Below are positions 12,001 to 20,600 of a stretch of DNA of 64,000 nucleotides, piece after piece. The stretch is from Toxonevra muliebris. Taxonomy: Eukaryota; Arthropoda; Insecta; Diptera; Pallopteridae. The notes under the pieces are model-generated. The model was not told the DNA's origin and searched no databases. It saw only the letters and a list, made by a program, of their open reading frames with translations. How positions within the stretch are numbered: position 1 is the stretch's first letter; each line of letters starts with the position of its first letter. The stretch spans positions 24,045,883 to 24,109,882 of the forward strand of contig OY829329.1 in the NCBI GenBank assembly GCA_963691655.1, given 5' to 3'. Made by a program: the position numbers and the translations under genes.

Positions 12001-15000
12001 ACAAAGAGAAGAAGAGAGGGAGAAACTAAAATACGAGCGGAGTTTGTTTGTTTATGTTTCGATCAATTTACTCACACATATTTGTACATACGAAAACAAA
12101 ATGTGTGTGTAGATTTATTAGTGGCAGAATTATTTGTTGGTGTTAAACGTGTGGAGATCGACTATACCATACAAGCAGAGAAGTCGCCGTAGCAAAAACA
12201 GGCGTTTGATAGGTTTTGCCTTCGGTTAGTTAAATTGCATTTAATTATTTATTAAATTATTTTTTAAAATATAAAAACAATACAAAATGATAATAATAAA
12301 GAATCTAGGTTTCAATAAATGTATAAACAAAATTATAAAAATTTTGCTTTGTACATTAACCTTAGAAAGGCAACACTTTTTTTTATCTATGTAAATAGCA
12401 AAAATGTTAAACAGAAAAAATCAAACTTATTTATTATAAAATCAGTTATTTACTTCAAAGAAAATACATTGTTTCTTATTTTTATTAAATGCAGTTAAGG
12501 CAAATCTATTTGCGGTGCTTTTAAAAAGTAGTGGGGTTACTGGTTACCCCTGTTGCTTTTCTAAGGTTAAATGCGGAAAGCACTTATCGTCGCCTGAGGA
12601 TTGATTTGACTTATGTGTGTACAAATTCATATACCTATACGAAGTTATGTAAAATTTTCAAATCTAAAAAAATTTCAAATCGAGAAGAAGAAAAACTTAA
12701 AGCGCGGAAAGAAGATGCAATTGCAGTTGCGTATATGCGAGCATATCGTGCCCGATGCATTGAGTAAAAGAAAAATGATTCAACTACAACATATCAGCCT
12801 TATTCACGATTTGGTGAAAAATATTTCTGTTATCACAACAACAAATACATACTATATGCAACAAAAATTTGCATTTGCATTGATGCAAGGCCATTTGCAA
12901 TTTATAGTGAATAGGGATATTACATAAATGTATATAAAAGATAATGATATCTAATAAGTTTTTAAGTTTATAAAAGAATTGTTTTAATTTGAATTAATTA
13001 CCTAAGCATATAGATTATACATTAAATCCCTATATATGGCTATACATATGTGAGCTTATGTATATGACATTCAGTTAGCTTAACTGTTTACACATCAAAT
13101 ATCTTGCGTGCCTTGCACACATCCATTTTTTTTTGTTACACGAAAGGGCGCGCCGCGGCAAATTAGCCGCAAAAGCGAGATACCAATTTTCAAACACAAA
13201 TAGCAGCTAAACAATGTAACGCACAAATCAACGGCTAACGGTAAACCACGCTGCATCTCAAAACTTACAAAGTCACTTGAGTGGCAGCGGTCGGCTACTA
13301 TGATTTGTATTTCAAAAACACAAAATAAACAATTTGCGGCTAATTTGTCGCGGAGCGCCCTCCCAAGGGTTAATCATATTGTTATCAGCGATTAATTATT
13401 AATTTTTTTAAATCATTTGAAAGCAATCTTTTGACTGCAGTCTTTAACTGAATTTAGTCTTATTCATTCGAAATCATTTGAAGTAACTCGAAATAATTTC
13501 TACAAGATTTAAGCATGAATAATAAAGAGCAGCATGTACAGGGTTGGCCATATTAGGTGGACCCATTTTTTTAAAAAAAAAGAAACATGAAAATAACAAA
13601 TATTTTGCTGTTCAAGTGGGAAATCATTTAATTTCGTTTAAGGATTTGATTTGATTACGTAACTTTTTGAAGATGATATCACACAAGGGGTCGCCCTGAG
13701 CTCGATTGGCTTAATGTGCCTATTTTTCGACATTTTCCACCGTGTTTGTCAATATTTCGGCTGATGTGGCGGTTATTTCCTAGCAGATGTTGGTCTTAGG
13801 TTCGTCTTGTGTCCTTGGCTTGTTGATATAAACCTTTGACTTCAAGTAGCACCAGAGGAAGAAGTCCAGCGTGGTCTAATTTGGCGAACACGGAGGATAG
13901 TCAAAATCAACCGACCGGGGAACAATTGCTTCAAAAAATCGATTGTGGCACAAGCTGTGTGAAGTACTGGGCCGTCTTGTTGAAACCAGAAGTGCTCCAT
14001 ACCATTTTCATGAAAAATCGGCTGATGATCTAAATCAAAATAACTTTCCAATCGAAAAAATTGAGAAGTTATTTTGAATGCGCAACTGAACACTTCAGCG
14101 CACCAAAAATCTCCTAAGGCTGACGATTCAAAAACGTGCTGTCGATCTGACATTTCCTGTCAAAGTTATAGTGTTGTCTGATATGGCCAACCCAGTACAA
14201 TCAGACAAAAATCAGAAGCAGAAGTGCCAACAACAACTAAAATCAATCAAAACACTATGGGTATTCACGGGTTGATGCAAAATGCACTTGAGACATTGCG
14301 AAAGTGCGGATTGCGGAAGTTGGACACCTTTCTACCTTTAAATTCCTAAGAAGAATCCAAAATATTTTCATTATTTTTCAATGAGATTGTAATATTTTGA
14401 CAGTTAAACTATTTTGCATCTCCAATATTTGCATTGAACTCTCACATCTTAGTGCTTTAAGTCGCAATTTCGCACTTTTGCATCAACGCGTGAATACCCA
14501 TACTAATTCGTTATATTAAAGAAAGAGTTTCAGTATTACAAGAGTTCCTCAATTTTACAATATTTAATCAAATTTAATATTCAATGAATGTAATCGCAAA
14601 ATGCTGAATTCACTGAATGTGACTTGAGTGATTTAAAATCGCAATTGATTGCAGTCTTTTACAGTTCTGTTGTTAATTTGTATGGGAACTGTGTTAAACA
14701 GTGCTTGGATAACTCCCGCACAGCTTGGTCGTTATGATCAGAGCTAAAGAAAAGCAGAGGAAAGAGTCTCCTGAACCTGGACAGACCATCAATACAAATA
14801 GTAACTGGAGTGATTACAAGGTGTTGTGCCATTAGTATTATGCTTCAAAAATGTCAACAAAAGTTCAACGATAACTGCAGAAGCTTTGGTGATGTAGAGA
14901 AAGTTAAATTAATCCAATATTCTTAAAAAATGTACCACTTTTTATTATCATAATACAATTTGTATTAATTGTATACCAAATAAAAATTAAAAAAAATACA

Positions 15001-15835
15001 ATGCAATGCAAAAACGATGTCTCCACGCGCTAGGGGTAAGGTTCTTCGAGAACTTGACAGACTCGCCTGCCTGCTTTTCATATTGCTCTCTAGTGCTTTG
15101 ATCACTGCTTATCTGTTTATGAAGATTGTGATCCTAGAAGGATTCTGATTCTTTTCATATAAAAATAATTTTTTTATAAAACTCTTCTATTCTTTGAGGT
15201 TAGAGGAAATTTCAGTTACAACAATGAAAACTTTATGAAGTTTTTAAATAAAGATATACCCTGCCTGATTTTAAAAATATCAGATTAGTCCTGTATATGT
15301 AATGTAGAGTGCATCACAAAATAAAGTAAAAGCAAAACATTCTAAGTGCACGACTACATATAAGAAATTCAACAATTTCAACGTGACATCATAAAAATGA
15401 ATAAAATTGCTGATTGATTCGAAAGAAATAAGTGCATTCAAAGTGATTTTCAAGACATTATCCAATTATGCTCAGAATGAATGTTATGTATGTATGTATG
15501 TATGTACATTACCAATATCACTACTGCTTCCGCCTCCATTTAACGATGAAAGATTTTGCGTTGATGTCCATGTACGCGATGAGGGTCTTGAGAAAATAAA
15601 TAAAAATCACAAGATAAAAAAAAACACGTCTTCAAAACTTATAGTTTTCTTACCTAGAATTCATACCATCTGAAAGATTTGGTGATGATGCGGCCACATC
15701 ATCTACTCCACGTCTGCTGCCATGTTCTTTATAATCGCGAAAGCAACGTTTACAGCGTGTGGGATATCTGGTCTGGGGATGAAAACCCAACGGGCATAAT
15801 TGGTCACCTTTTAGTGATGGATATAAATGATGCAT
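1..15835 (-). CDS. SOGA/MTCL-type coiled-coil protein gene (13 exons, 3' end outside window)
   Basis: Thirteen exons join in the order 15835-15654, 15586-15513, 10492-10296, 9649-9435, 9334-8215, 7287-7075, 4517-4427, 3844-2930, 1532-1393, 1304-538, 472-370, 302-135 and 27-1. All splice phases match and the total is 4212 nt, or 1404 open codons, continuing past base 1. The product has a short Cys-containing N-terminus (C14, C28, C31), a Ser/Thr/Ala-rich linker at about residues 235-350, then long coiled coils. Near residues 540-556 the segment TKNCRILSFKLKKCERK resembles the NCRILQYRLRKAE motif of vertebrate SOGA/MTCL proteins. The blocks QLKFAEEEAENLRKKVARFE, ELRILLELNEQEASILRQ and WIEELEDEITEMRVIV match the repeated SOGA units. 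Vertebrate members act at microtubules or in autophagy control; a microtubule-related role here is inferred. I cannot name the fly orthologue. Confidence 0.77.
135..302 (-). CDS. SOGA-like gene, coding exon 12
   Basis: The exon is 56 codons in phase 0/0, with acceptor TTTCCTAG before 302 and donor CAACAG/GTACGG after 135. It encodes RQCEKFKKDRDAFKQMLESA, a Ser/Asp-rich patch, and KIAYLEQQ. The ORF on the opposite strand at 75-317 is a shadow of this exon. Confidence 0.78.
370..472 (-). CDS. SOGA-like gene, coding exon 11
   Basis: The exon is 103 nt, with acceptor TTTAACTTAG before 472 and donor ATGCAG/GTGAG after 370. It encodes LQNSELQLKSEVAATRLRYE and then QQVKNLSGELTSMQ, continuing the coiled coil and ending in phase 0. 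Confidence 0.8.
538..1304 (-). CDS. SOGA-like gene, coding exon 10
   Basis: The 767-nt exon runs from acceptor CTCCATAG (before 1304) to donor GTTAA/GTAAGT (after 538). It encodes about 255 residues of continuous coiled coil rich in Lys, Glu and Leu. An in-frame stop lies just past the donor. The GTAAGT donor is chosen because it leaves two bases that fit the next exon. Confidence 0.84.
1393..1532 (-). CDS. SOGA-like gene, coding exon 9
   Basis: The exon is 140 nt, with acceptor TTTAATAG before 1532 and donor AATCAG/GTATGC after 1393. It encodes a Lys/Glu-rich coiled coil (KVNDLEQKLKKSEEESKKLN). The intron between this exon and the previous one (1533-2929) is almost filled by a non-LTR retrotransposon relic. 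Confidence 0.82.
1575..2905 (-). mobile_element. Non-LTR retrotransposon relic (RT end, RNase H, C-terminal Cys motif)
   Basis: On the minus strand, broken frames read as the 3' half of a Jockey/I-type element. From about 2850 comes NYLGLVLNPKFKWKANI. Near 2650 are pieces like LVWWPATAKVVNLRSLNKLR and AALFTGALRTTSTKAL. A decayed RNase H region follows at 2400-1950. Near 1800-1700 is CRGCGSEEVEETVLYFICENP, the usual end of such proteins. Several frameshifts and stops show it is dead. It lies in the sense orientation inside a SOGA-like intron. The exact clade is not determined. Confidence 0.8.
2930..3844 (-). CDS. SOGA-like gene, coding exon 8
   Basis: The 915-nt exon has acceptor CCGGCACAG before 3844 and donor GATATAC/GTAAGT after 2930. 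It covers about residues 698-1002. It carries an acidic linker (DRDEGISDEDDPAELR) and three coiled-coil units: LNEQEASILRQKVEDLDRDN, LNMVEQEAAVLRTKIGTLES and WIEELEDEITEMRVIVLNSG. These match the spaced repeats of SOGA/MTCL proteins and are the strongest family evidence in the gene. Confidence 0.87.
4427..4517 (-). CDS. SOGA-like gene, coding exon 7
   Basis: This 91-nt exon has acceptor ATTTTCAG before 4517 and donor AGAA/GTATGC after 4427. It encodes AENLRKKVARFEDENDSLMM and then QLKKMATRSR, the core of the first SOGA repeat. It leaves one base that completes a Thr codon in the next exon. Confidence 0.83.
4780..6375. repeat. 1.6-kb degenerate GGTCTTT/GGTCTGG minisatellite
   Basis: The plus strand is an imperfect tandem array built from TTTGGTCTGG, TTTAGTCTGG, TTTGATCTGG and similar 9-12 base words, without long adenine runs. 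It lies wholly in the intron between exons 7287-7075 and 4517-4427, so the pre-mRNA carries a long A/C-rich, G-poor tract. The apparent ORFs at 5010-5249 (plus) and 5850-6047 (minus) are products of the repeat and not genes. Unit divergence suggests an old array. Confidence 0.9.
6495..6980 (-). CDS. Possible alternative exon inside the SOGA-like gene (uncertain)
   Basis: An open frame on the gene's strand covers about 144 codons from the ATG at 6929, and runs open upstream to at least 6980. It includes the hydrophilic, protein-like segment NTATQTDFENNPEQDVDNEV. A phase-0 acceptor is possible at CTGAAG/GCA near 6980, but it has a weak pyrimidine tract. The constitutive splice from 7075 to 4517 already reconstructs the conserved domain, so this would have to be an alternative or terminal exon, or an unrelated ORF. 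The last 40 codons read less like protein. Confidence 0.27.
   Translation of the reverse strand, partial: AKIGINQGTQTFDIDEIMSFPRGTQTIIKSYENIAVNTEIKNCKDVETCMDSSQFSNDKETLTCDMNNSNNTATQTDFENNPEQDVDNEVDDEPSGSGYNLKPLTAEQRECSPFATVFPAVTQRGSYTLLFPSLFSHALVTGARAGTETHTARVILAFNFS
7075..7287 (-). CDS. SOGA-like gene, coding exon 6
   Basis: The exon is 71 codons in phase 0/0, with acceptor CAATTTTAG before 7287 and donor GAAGAG/GTGAG after 7075. It ends DLKDQLKFAEEE. That joins directly to AENLRKK of the exon at 4517, recreating the SOGA block seen in vertebrates as QLQFVKEEASLMRKK. Reading on into the intron gives a short tail ending LPKPN, probably only a retained-intron artefact. Confidence 0.85.
7288..8214. 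other. SOGA-like intron, no gene seen
   Basis: This AT-rich intron has a poly-A run near 7484 and a poly-T run near 7672. Short ORFs at 7464-7710 on both strands overlap each other and resemble nothing I recognise. I see no element termini. Confidence 0.5.
8215..9334 (-). CDS. SOGA-like gene, coding exon 5 (linker and first long coiled coil)
   Basis: This 1120-nt exon runs from acceptor AAATAAG (before 9334) to donor TTGCAG/GTAAG (after 8215). It encodes about residues 223-596. The first part is Ser/Thr/Ala low complexity, with simple-sequence codon runs. The second is a heptad-rich coiled coil that holds the family hallmark around KNCRILSFKLKKCE. The ORF on the opposite strand at 8576-9343 is a shadow of this exon. 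Confidence 0.85.
9435..9649 (-). CDS. SOGA-like gene, coding exon 4
   Basis: The acceptor ATCCAG precedes 9649 and the donor GATGA/GTAAG follows 9435; the length is 215 nt. It encodes a Ser-rich stretch followed by NIPEELIILSTDSLAERVRK and a basic Arg/Ser segment. An internally deleted mariner element lies in the intron just upstream. Confidence 0.78.
9708..10264 (+). mobile_element. Internally deleted mariner-like element
   Basis: The termini CAGGGCTCAGATTTTGTTG (9708) and, inverted, CAAGGCTCGGATTTTGTTG (ending at 10262) match at 17 of 19 bases. Inside, 9899-10104 reads in one frame as parts of a mariner transposase: PKPQKVKVRLSPNKVMATDF, then INYLEKRETI, then a jump to the C-terminal ESNAYFLGLERGHQKIEEKL. 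The DDE middle is missing, so it is a non-autonomous deletion copy. GATCTA occurs on both outer sides (9702-9707 and 10265-10270). The exact TA duplication is unclear at the right end. Confidence 0.82.
10296..10492 (-). CDS. SOGA-like gene, coding exon 3
   Basis: The acceptor CAATCTCAG precedes 10492 and the donor GAAAGAG/GTAAG follows 10296. The exon is 197 nt and encodes about residues 86-151, including VELKKRPQSWASTPDIDEAD and PVPPRRHTTTLDLKE. The product is hydrophilic and probably disordered. It joins in phase 0 to the next exon, which starts VEDSLSQNRLK. Confidence 0.72.
10497..11607. other. SOGA-like intron, AT-rich, no gene seen
   Basis: The stretch holds long T homopolymers (near 10557, 10901 and 11097) and short A/T-rich words. 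I see no coding frame, recognisable element or repeat unit. Confidence 0.5.
11612..13369. mobile_element. piggyBac-like TTAA element (non-autonomous)
   Basis: Both ends are flanked by TTAA (11608-11611 and 13370-13373). The left end starts CCCTTCGGAGGGTGCGCTC and the inverted right end starts CCCTTGGGAGGGCGCTCCGC. TTAA duplications and CCC...GGG termini are hallmarks of piggyBac-type elements. A GC-rich subterminal word, CACGAAAGGGCGCGCCGCGG, occurs near both ends (about 11641 and 13139). The last 235 bp also form an inverted repeat around GCGGCTAATTTG. No transposase frame survives; the ORFs at 12531-12927 are not recognisable. Confidence 0.75.
13539..14195 (-). mobile_element. Mariner-family element relic with TA flanks
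   Basis: The termini are CAGGGTTGGCCATATTAGG and, inverted, CTGGGTTGGCCATATCAGA, with TA on both outer sides (13537-13538 and 14196-14197). On the minus strand, 14153-13842 reads as a transposase segment including FWFQQDGPVLHTACATIDFL, close to the QQDGATCHTARATIDLL block of insect mariner relatives. Beyond it the frame is broken. At 657 bp it is about half a full element. Confidence 0.84.
14258..14500. mobile_element. 243-bp MITE with TA flanks
   Basis: The left end TGGGTATTCACGGGTTGATG and the inverted right end TGGGTATTCACGCGTTGATG match at 19 of 20 bases, and the similarity continues inward (CAAAATGCACTT / CAAAAGTGCG). TA flanks both ends (14256-14257 and 14501-14502). There is no coding content. 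A Tc1/mariner-mobilised MITE is the simplest reading. Confidence 0.8.
14503..15512. other. SOGA-like intron, no gene seen
   Basis: AT-rich intron with a short TATG run near 15487. Small ORFs on both strands lack recognisable features. No element ends were found. Confidence 0.45.
15513..15586 (-). CDS. SOGA-like gene, coding exon 2
   Basis: This 74-nt exon was recovered by phase. The acceptor TTTTCTCAAG precedes 15586 and the donor TATTG/GTAATG follows 15513. It takes one base to finish an Arg codon and leaves one base for a Val codon. The product is Ser/Thr-rich and reads RTWTSTQNLSSLNGGGSSSD. Its phases fit both neighbouring exons exactly. Confidence 0.62.
15654..15835 (-). CDS. SOGA-like gene, first coding exon (Cys module)
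   Basis: The exon encodes residues 1-60 plus two bases of codon 61. An in-frame TGA lies just upstream of the ATG at 15835, with no AG between them, so this ATG is the start. The donor TCTAG/GTAAGA lies at 15654/15653. The segment LCPLGFHPQTRYPTRCKRC has Cys14, Cys28 and Cys31 followed by a basic FRDYKEH stretch, which looks like a small metal-binding or structural module. A 5' UTR acceptor is plausible near 15902, where the minus strand reads CTATTTTTAG. The upstream promoter was not located. Confidence 0.72.
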
Positions 15836-15904
15836 TTGTTGTGGTGAAAATATTCACAATTATTTCCGTTTTTTCTTTTTTCAGCTTTTTCTGAATGAAT
15901 CTAA

Positions 15905-16985
15905 AAATAGAGACAATTTTTATTATTATTGGACACAAGAAATAATGATACACACACGTTAGCATTTGTACTAAATTTAAAATATATATGTATGAATATA
16001 AAATGTAGGCAAAAAGAAATGTTTATTATTTCAAAGACAAATGAATTTTATTATGTATAACTAATTTTTTTTTTTTTTTGATGTGGGAGTTTAATACCAG
16101 AAAAAAACAACTAAATATATTTATTGGTTTCAAAATGTTTTTTAAATAAAATGTCTTAATTTTTCATTTTATTTTATATCTAATTGTTATAGTTTTTTTT
16201 TTTGTTTTTAAATTTGTTTTTATTTGATTCAACTAAAAATATTCGAATAAAACTCAATATAGAGATAACAAACAAACAAAGAATCTTGCATGTGTGTACA
16301 AAAAAAAAAAAAAAGAACAGCGTGAAAATTGTTGGCATTCTTCCAGAAATAACATAACAAATTTTGTAAAATGTAAAACATCTACATTTTGTGTTTTTAG
16401 TCTTAATATTAGCAAAGTTTTATAAGAATCGACTAAAGAGGTTTTTAATTCACTTTGCAAAAAGAAAATTAAATTTAATCAAAGGGGAAAAAAACAAGAA
16501 AACATTTTAAGTAAACGAATTTTTAATGCACTTTCCGACATCTCTTTATCAGCAATACAAACATAGGAAATGAATGTGCGGGAGGTAAGAGATGAATCGA
16601 TCTAGTGAAATCATGTCAGGGCCGGAATCTTTAGTAATGCACTAGACGAAACGGAATAATGTTTTCAATTGAATGGCATGGCATGTGAACGCTTCGTGGC
16701 TATGCATATCAAATGAGGAGTCTCGAATCAAAAGCTAAAACAGTTTAACCGAGAAAGTCTTAAAAAAAAACTAGAAACAAAAAGTTAAATATAAACTAAA
16801 TATTGCAAACCAAATGTCCCAAAAATTCATTTAAATGCAGACTTTCAACTTTTGATTACATAGCACAACAAATGGTTTTGGCTGCGGGGTCACGTATGGT
16901 GGTTTTGATGGATTGTTTCGACAGAAAATGAAAATTTACATGAAATTGTTTTCTCTGATATGGTTGTGGAGATATAACAAAAAAT
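15905..16985. other. Upstream or 5' UTR intron region of SOGA-like gene
   Basis: AT-rich, with A and T homopolymers near 16070, 16195 and 16302. It probably lies in a 5' UTR intron. No exon or repeat could be supported. Confidence 0.4.
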
Positions 16986-17007
16986 CGCGTTTTCAATTTC
17001 TAATTGT

Positions 17008-17100
17008 GGTAGCCGTAGCCTAGTAGTTGGTGTGTTGGGCTGCTACGCAGAGATTCTCCAGTACAAATCTCGGGGCGTTCGGATTCGGCATAAAACTGTA
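17008..17100 (+). repeat. SINE copy, truncated (family member 1)
   Basis: Contains GTAGCCTAGTAGTTGGTGTG (A-box-like), then GCTACGCAGAGATTC, TACAAATCTCGG (B-box position) and GTTCGGATTCGGCATAAAAC. The order matches the complete SINE at 62412-62729, with the middle part missing. Confidence 0.72.
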
Positions 17101-17205
17101 CAGAAAATACAATTTTCTTAATTAATGGAAAGAAAATGAAATACGAGTCGTAAGCAATGGCCAACAATTTTTGAAGTTATAACATCTTTACTCGGGGCTC
17201 AAGGG

Positions 17206-17545
17206 AAATTTATAGTGGAGTGAATTGATAGAAATTAAAATCAAATGTCACGTCGGTGTCGTATGAGGTTTCATAGTATGTGTGAGTTTATAAGTGTGTG
17301 TGTAAATAAATAAATAAATGTAGTGGAGGTTATGTTAAACTTTCGTGCCGCCAGGTGAAGGGTAGTGAATTGCACCCCGTATGTATGCTGTCTTATTATT
17401 AGTACAAACAGATTAACGTAAACTTTTTAATATTAAAAATAGGACTCTAAAAGTATACCGCACTTTTATTATTTAGTATGCCCATATTGTGGTTGCTAAG
17501 TTAAACTGTAGTACCGCCCGATGAAGATTGGTGAATTGCATTATT
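17206..17545 (+). repeat. Dispersed repeat shared with 57713-58670
   Basis: About 260 bp from AAATTTATAGTGGAGTGAAT to about 17465 match 57720-57985 closely, including GTGTGTAAATAAATAAATAA and a CGCCAGGTGAAGGG unit. A second partial unit starts at about 17493 (GTTAAACTGTAGTACCGCCC). Units built around TGAATTGCACCCC suggest a transposon with internal tandem repeats. The family is unknown. Confidence 0.72.
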
Positions 17546-17554
17546 AGTATACCG

Positions 17555-18130
17555 GAAGCAAAACATTGCAATCGTAACCGATAGTCAAGCGGGTTTCAAT
17601 GCACTTAAATCTCACCTGGTTACTTCAAAACTGGTGATGGAGTATTTTGATAAGCTATACGCTAACACTTGGGTTATATAATCGGGTTTGGATCCTTTGG
17701 GTTCCGGACCATATTGGGATTATAGGGAATGAATCTGTGGAGCATCAACACCTTTCGTTGGTCGGGAGCCATTCTGGGGAAAAGGTGAAGGAACACTCTC
17801 TATACTAATTGGGAAAGAAGAAGAAAATCAAAGGAAATCATACTGGAACACAGACCAGGACTAGAGCATTCGAAAGCTCTATTAGAAACCCCTTAACCTA
17901 AAACGATTCAAGGAATGTATGAATTTGTCAAAGAATAGTCTTAGAATCATTACAGGAATTCTAACAGGTCATTGTAGTTTGAACTATCACCTAACAAGTT
18001 ATATTTGATGAATCATGTAGGTTTTGCCGAGAAGATAGGGAATCTGCGAAGCACACCTTAGGAAAGTGCCCCGCACTTATGATTATTCGTAAAAGAATTC
18101 TGGATGACCACCAAATACCAGATGAATTGA
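17555..18130 (+). mobile_element. Non-LTR retrotransposon relic (RNase H to C-terminal motif)
   Basis: Plus-strand frames give IVTDSQAGFNALKSHLVTSK (RNase H core), then GSGPYWDYRE at the usual VPGHSGIEGNE position, then LSKNSLRIITGILTGHCSLN and CREDRESAKHTLGKCPAL. This order is typical of insect non-LTR elements with RNase H. Stops and frameshifts inactivate it. A partial SINE follows at 18213. Confidence 0.82.
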
Positions 18131-18212
18131 ATTCAACAAATAAATAATAAGAAAAAAATTATTGGCCATTGCTTATTTCTTTTTCTTTCCATTAACTATG
18201 TAAAATGTATTA

Positions 18213-18320
18213 ACTGCAGGTTCCTTCCATCCTTGTATAAATATAACTCACACAACATGAATGGATTCGAAAAGCTCGGTCTAGACCCTTTATGGGCTAT
18301 TGTGCCATAATAGTTGTAGA
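18213..18320 (+). repeat. SINE copy, 3' half (family member 2)
   Basis: GTTCCTTCCATCCTTGTATA, AATGGATTCGAAAAGCTCGG and GGGCTATTGTGCCATAATAG match the 3' half of the SINE at 62412-62729 in the same order. No 5' tRNA-like half is present. Confidence 0.75.
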
Positions 18321-19348
18321 ACTTGATTGTGATAACCATTAAGAATGGTTTCTTGAATATTTCCCTTCTATGCCAAGCCAAGGCTGGCCATTCAGTTAGA
18401 ATGCGAGTTGTCACCACGTCATACTCCAGACTCAGACGATATTCTGTCTCATTTGACTAGATATATGGCCCATTAACAGTCTAAGGTTCGCTTTAGTGTA
18501 AGCGATAGACCGATTATAAGTGAGAGGGCCGACAAGCCTCTTCATTTCACGTGATATTACAATAATAGTCAGGTACCCATAAAGAGTTGCAGGAGACTAT
18601 CAAAACACACCTCAAATAGTATGGTAAAACGCTCCACGACTAAAGTGTCTTGAGAGCATCCTGAGTGTCAGAATAACTGCGCGCAGGGCATAGTAGTGTA
18701 AATTTGAGTATGAAAAACACTTTACCAAATACCCAATTGAATTGAATTGAAATTCTAGGGTTGGATCGAAAAACACCAACGCCTTCGAGCTGCTTATATA
18801 CGAATTAAGAGCGAAGAGACCGAAGACACCGAAGAATAAGACTAATCAACGCCACAATAATAAGAGTTGAACAGGTTCGAATAGCTCCTATGATGAACAG
18901 ACTGGTAGGGCTTTGTAGCTTGTTTAGTTTGGTGAGAGTAGAGCCTTGCAGGAATTTTGCCCACTACACAAACACAGCATAAACTATACTGGACCTGAAG
19001 ACAAAGCCAACATTTTCCTAACAAGTCAGTTTTCATATGCATGACAAAAATTTTCTATCTTCTTCTTCGGATTTGTAAAGAGCCGTTCTTAGTGGGAAGG
19101 AAGTGGGTCGGACGATTTGTTACGAACTGTTACATGGGAAAACATATACAACATAAATTCCTATATGGTATGTGCGTGGCAAACTTCTATATCAATCTAC
19201 TTGGTACTTCTAATCCACTTGTCCAATACTGTCCACATTTTTTTAACATGCAAACCTATAATTTCTGTTTCATTAATACACACTTTTATTAAGCATTCGT
19301 ATTCATATGAAAGTTTTACAATTCTTTTGTCAAGAAAATGTGTGCATT
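18321..19348. other. Intergenic, no gene seen
   Basis: The segment 18420-18840 has higher GC and may be further decayed element sequence, but no frame or termini are recognisable. The rest is AT-rich. ORFs at 18842-19368 overlap on both strands and resemble no known protein. Confidence 0.4.
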
Positions 19349-19775
19349 TAGCAATAAAAGTTTTATAATTTATAAATTTTTATATTAAGAAAATGCACAA
19401 ATTTTGCAAAACTAAACTAAAATGCAAAAAAAGTTGTACTTAAAGGTTTGTTCGATTTTAAAAATAGCGGAAAATAACGCCATCTCTATGCCGGCTTTCG
19501 CATTTGACATACAGATGGCGCTCTCCCCCTTATAAAGTACAAATGCTTTTACATTTTTTTCTGCTGTTAATTCTCATTCATATTCGTAGTTAGGCAAATA
19601 ATACTTCCATACTGAATTTAGTACTATAAATTATTCCTAGGATATTCCATAATGAATATTCAGAAAATATGGGAGGTGCTACACCCTCTTTTCTAATCCC
19701 ACCCTCATTTTTCCTGCAGTATGGCATTATCAATCGACGTCGTAGTGCGAAATTTCAATACTGTAATAGTTCCAG
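19349..19775 (+). repeat. Dispersed repeat shared with 44718-45100
   Basis: The block from AAAAGTTTTATAATTTATAA through TAAAAATAGCGGAAAATAAC to a TATGGCATTATCAATCG word matches 44718-45100 in the same order and strand. It contains a small hairpin (ACGCCATCT...AGATGGCGC). Probably two copies of a non-autonomous element. Family unknown. Confidence 0.75.
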
Positions 19776-20277
19776 ATAAGACTAAAAAACATTTTCATAA
19801 GTTGTAAAAAAGCATAAAATAAATTAAATAAAAATTTTGACAATGCGATTCCAGATATTTTTACTATATAAAATGATATATCTATTTGCTATATATAGGA
19901 GGTGCCACTCCTACTTTACAGCTCAAATAATTTAAGGTACAGGTGAATACTTAAAAAAGTAAAAACGAGCATTTAAAGGGTAACAAAGGTCCATATTGAT
20001 CCTAAAATCTAAATTTAAAAAAATTGTGTGTTTCACAACAATTCCCAGAAACCTGACGTGCTTTAAATGTTTTGACTTCGGATACGTAGCACATCAAAAT
20101 TTATGAAAAATTTTGTAATTTGATAAAACTCGAAAACTTCTCGTTCTTCTTTTCATTTCTTGCATTCATAGTTTTTCTAGATTATGGTAGTAAAGTTAAA
20201 GATTTTTTGGTATGATATTTTCGTCCTGTGACTTAGTTTAAAAAGTCTAAAAATTAATAAGAAATAAAACTAAATTA

Positions 20278-20380
20278 TGTATTAACGAACACAAGGCAGA
20301 AGTGAAACTTCTTGTGAACTAAACGAAACACAAGCAAATTAAATTTTTCAATCGCTAAATTTTTTGTGTTCGTTAATACA
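20278..20380. repeat. 103-bp hairpin with perfect 17-bp arms
   Basis: TGTATTAACGAACACAA at 20278-20294 is exactly inverted at 20364-20380. The interior contains AGTGAAACTTC and has no ORF. It could be a very small MITE. Flanking duplications are not clear. Confidence 0.65.
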
Positions 20381-20600
20381 CAACCAATTTAATTATTAAT
20401 TAAATGATTAATGCCAGAACAAAAATTGCAACTCTGTACCGGTAATGTCGATGACAATTGTAGCGAACTCTTTTTGTGTGCGACATCTTCATGTAATTCC
20501 TTGGACATTTGCGCCATCTGTATGTGAAATGTATAACTGTCATAAATTTTAAGATGGCGACGCTACACATTTTTCTTTCTGCCATAGGCGTGTGTGCGTG

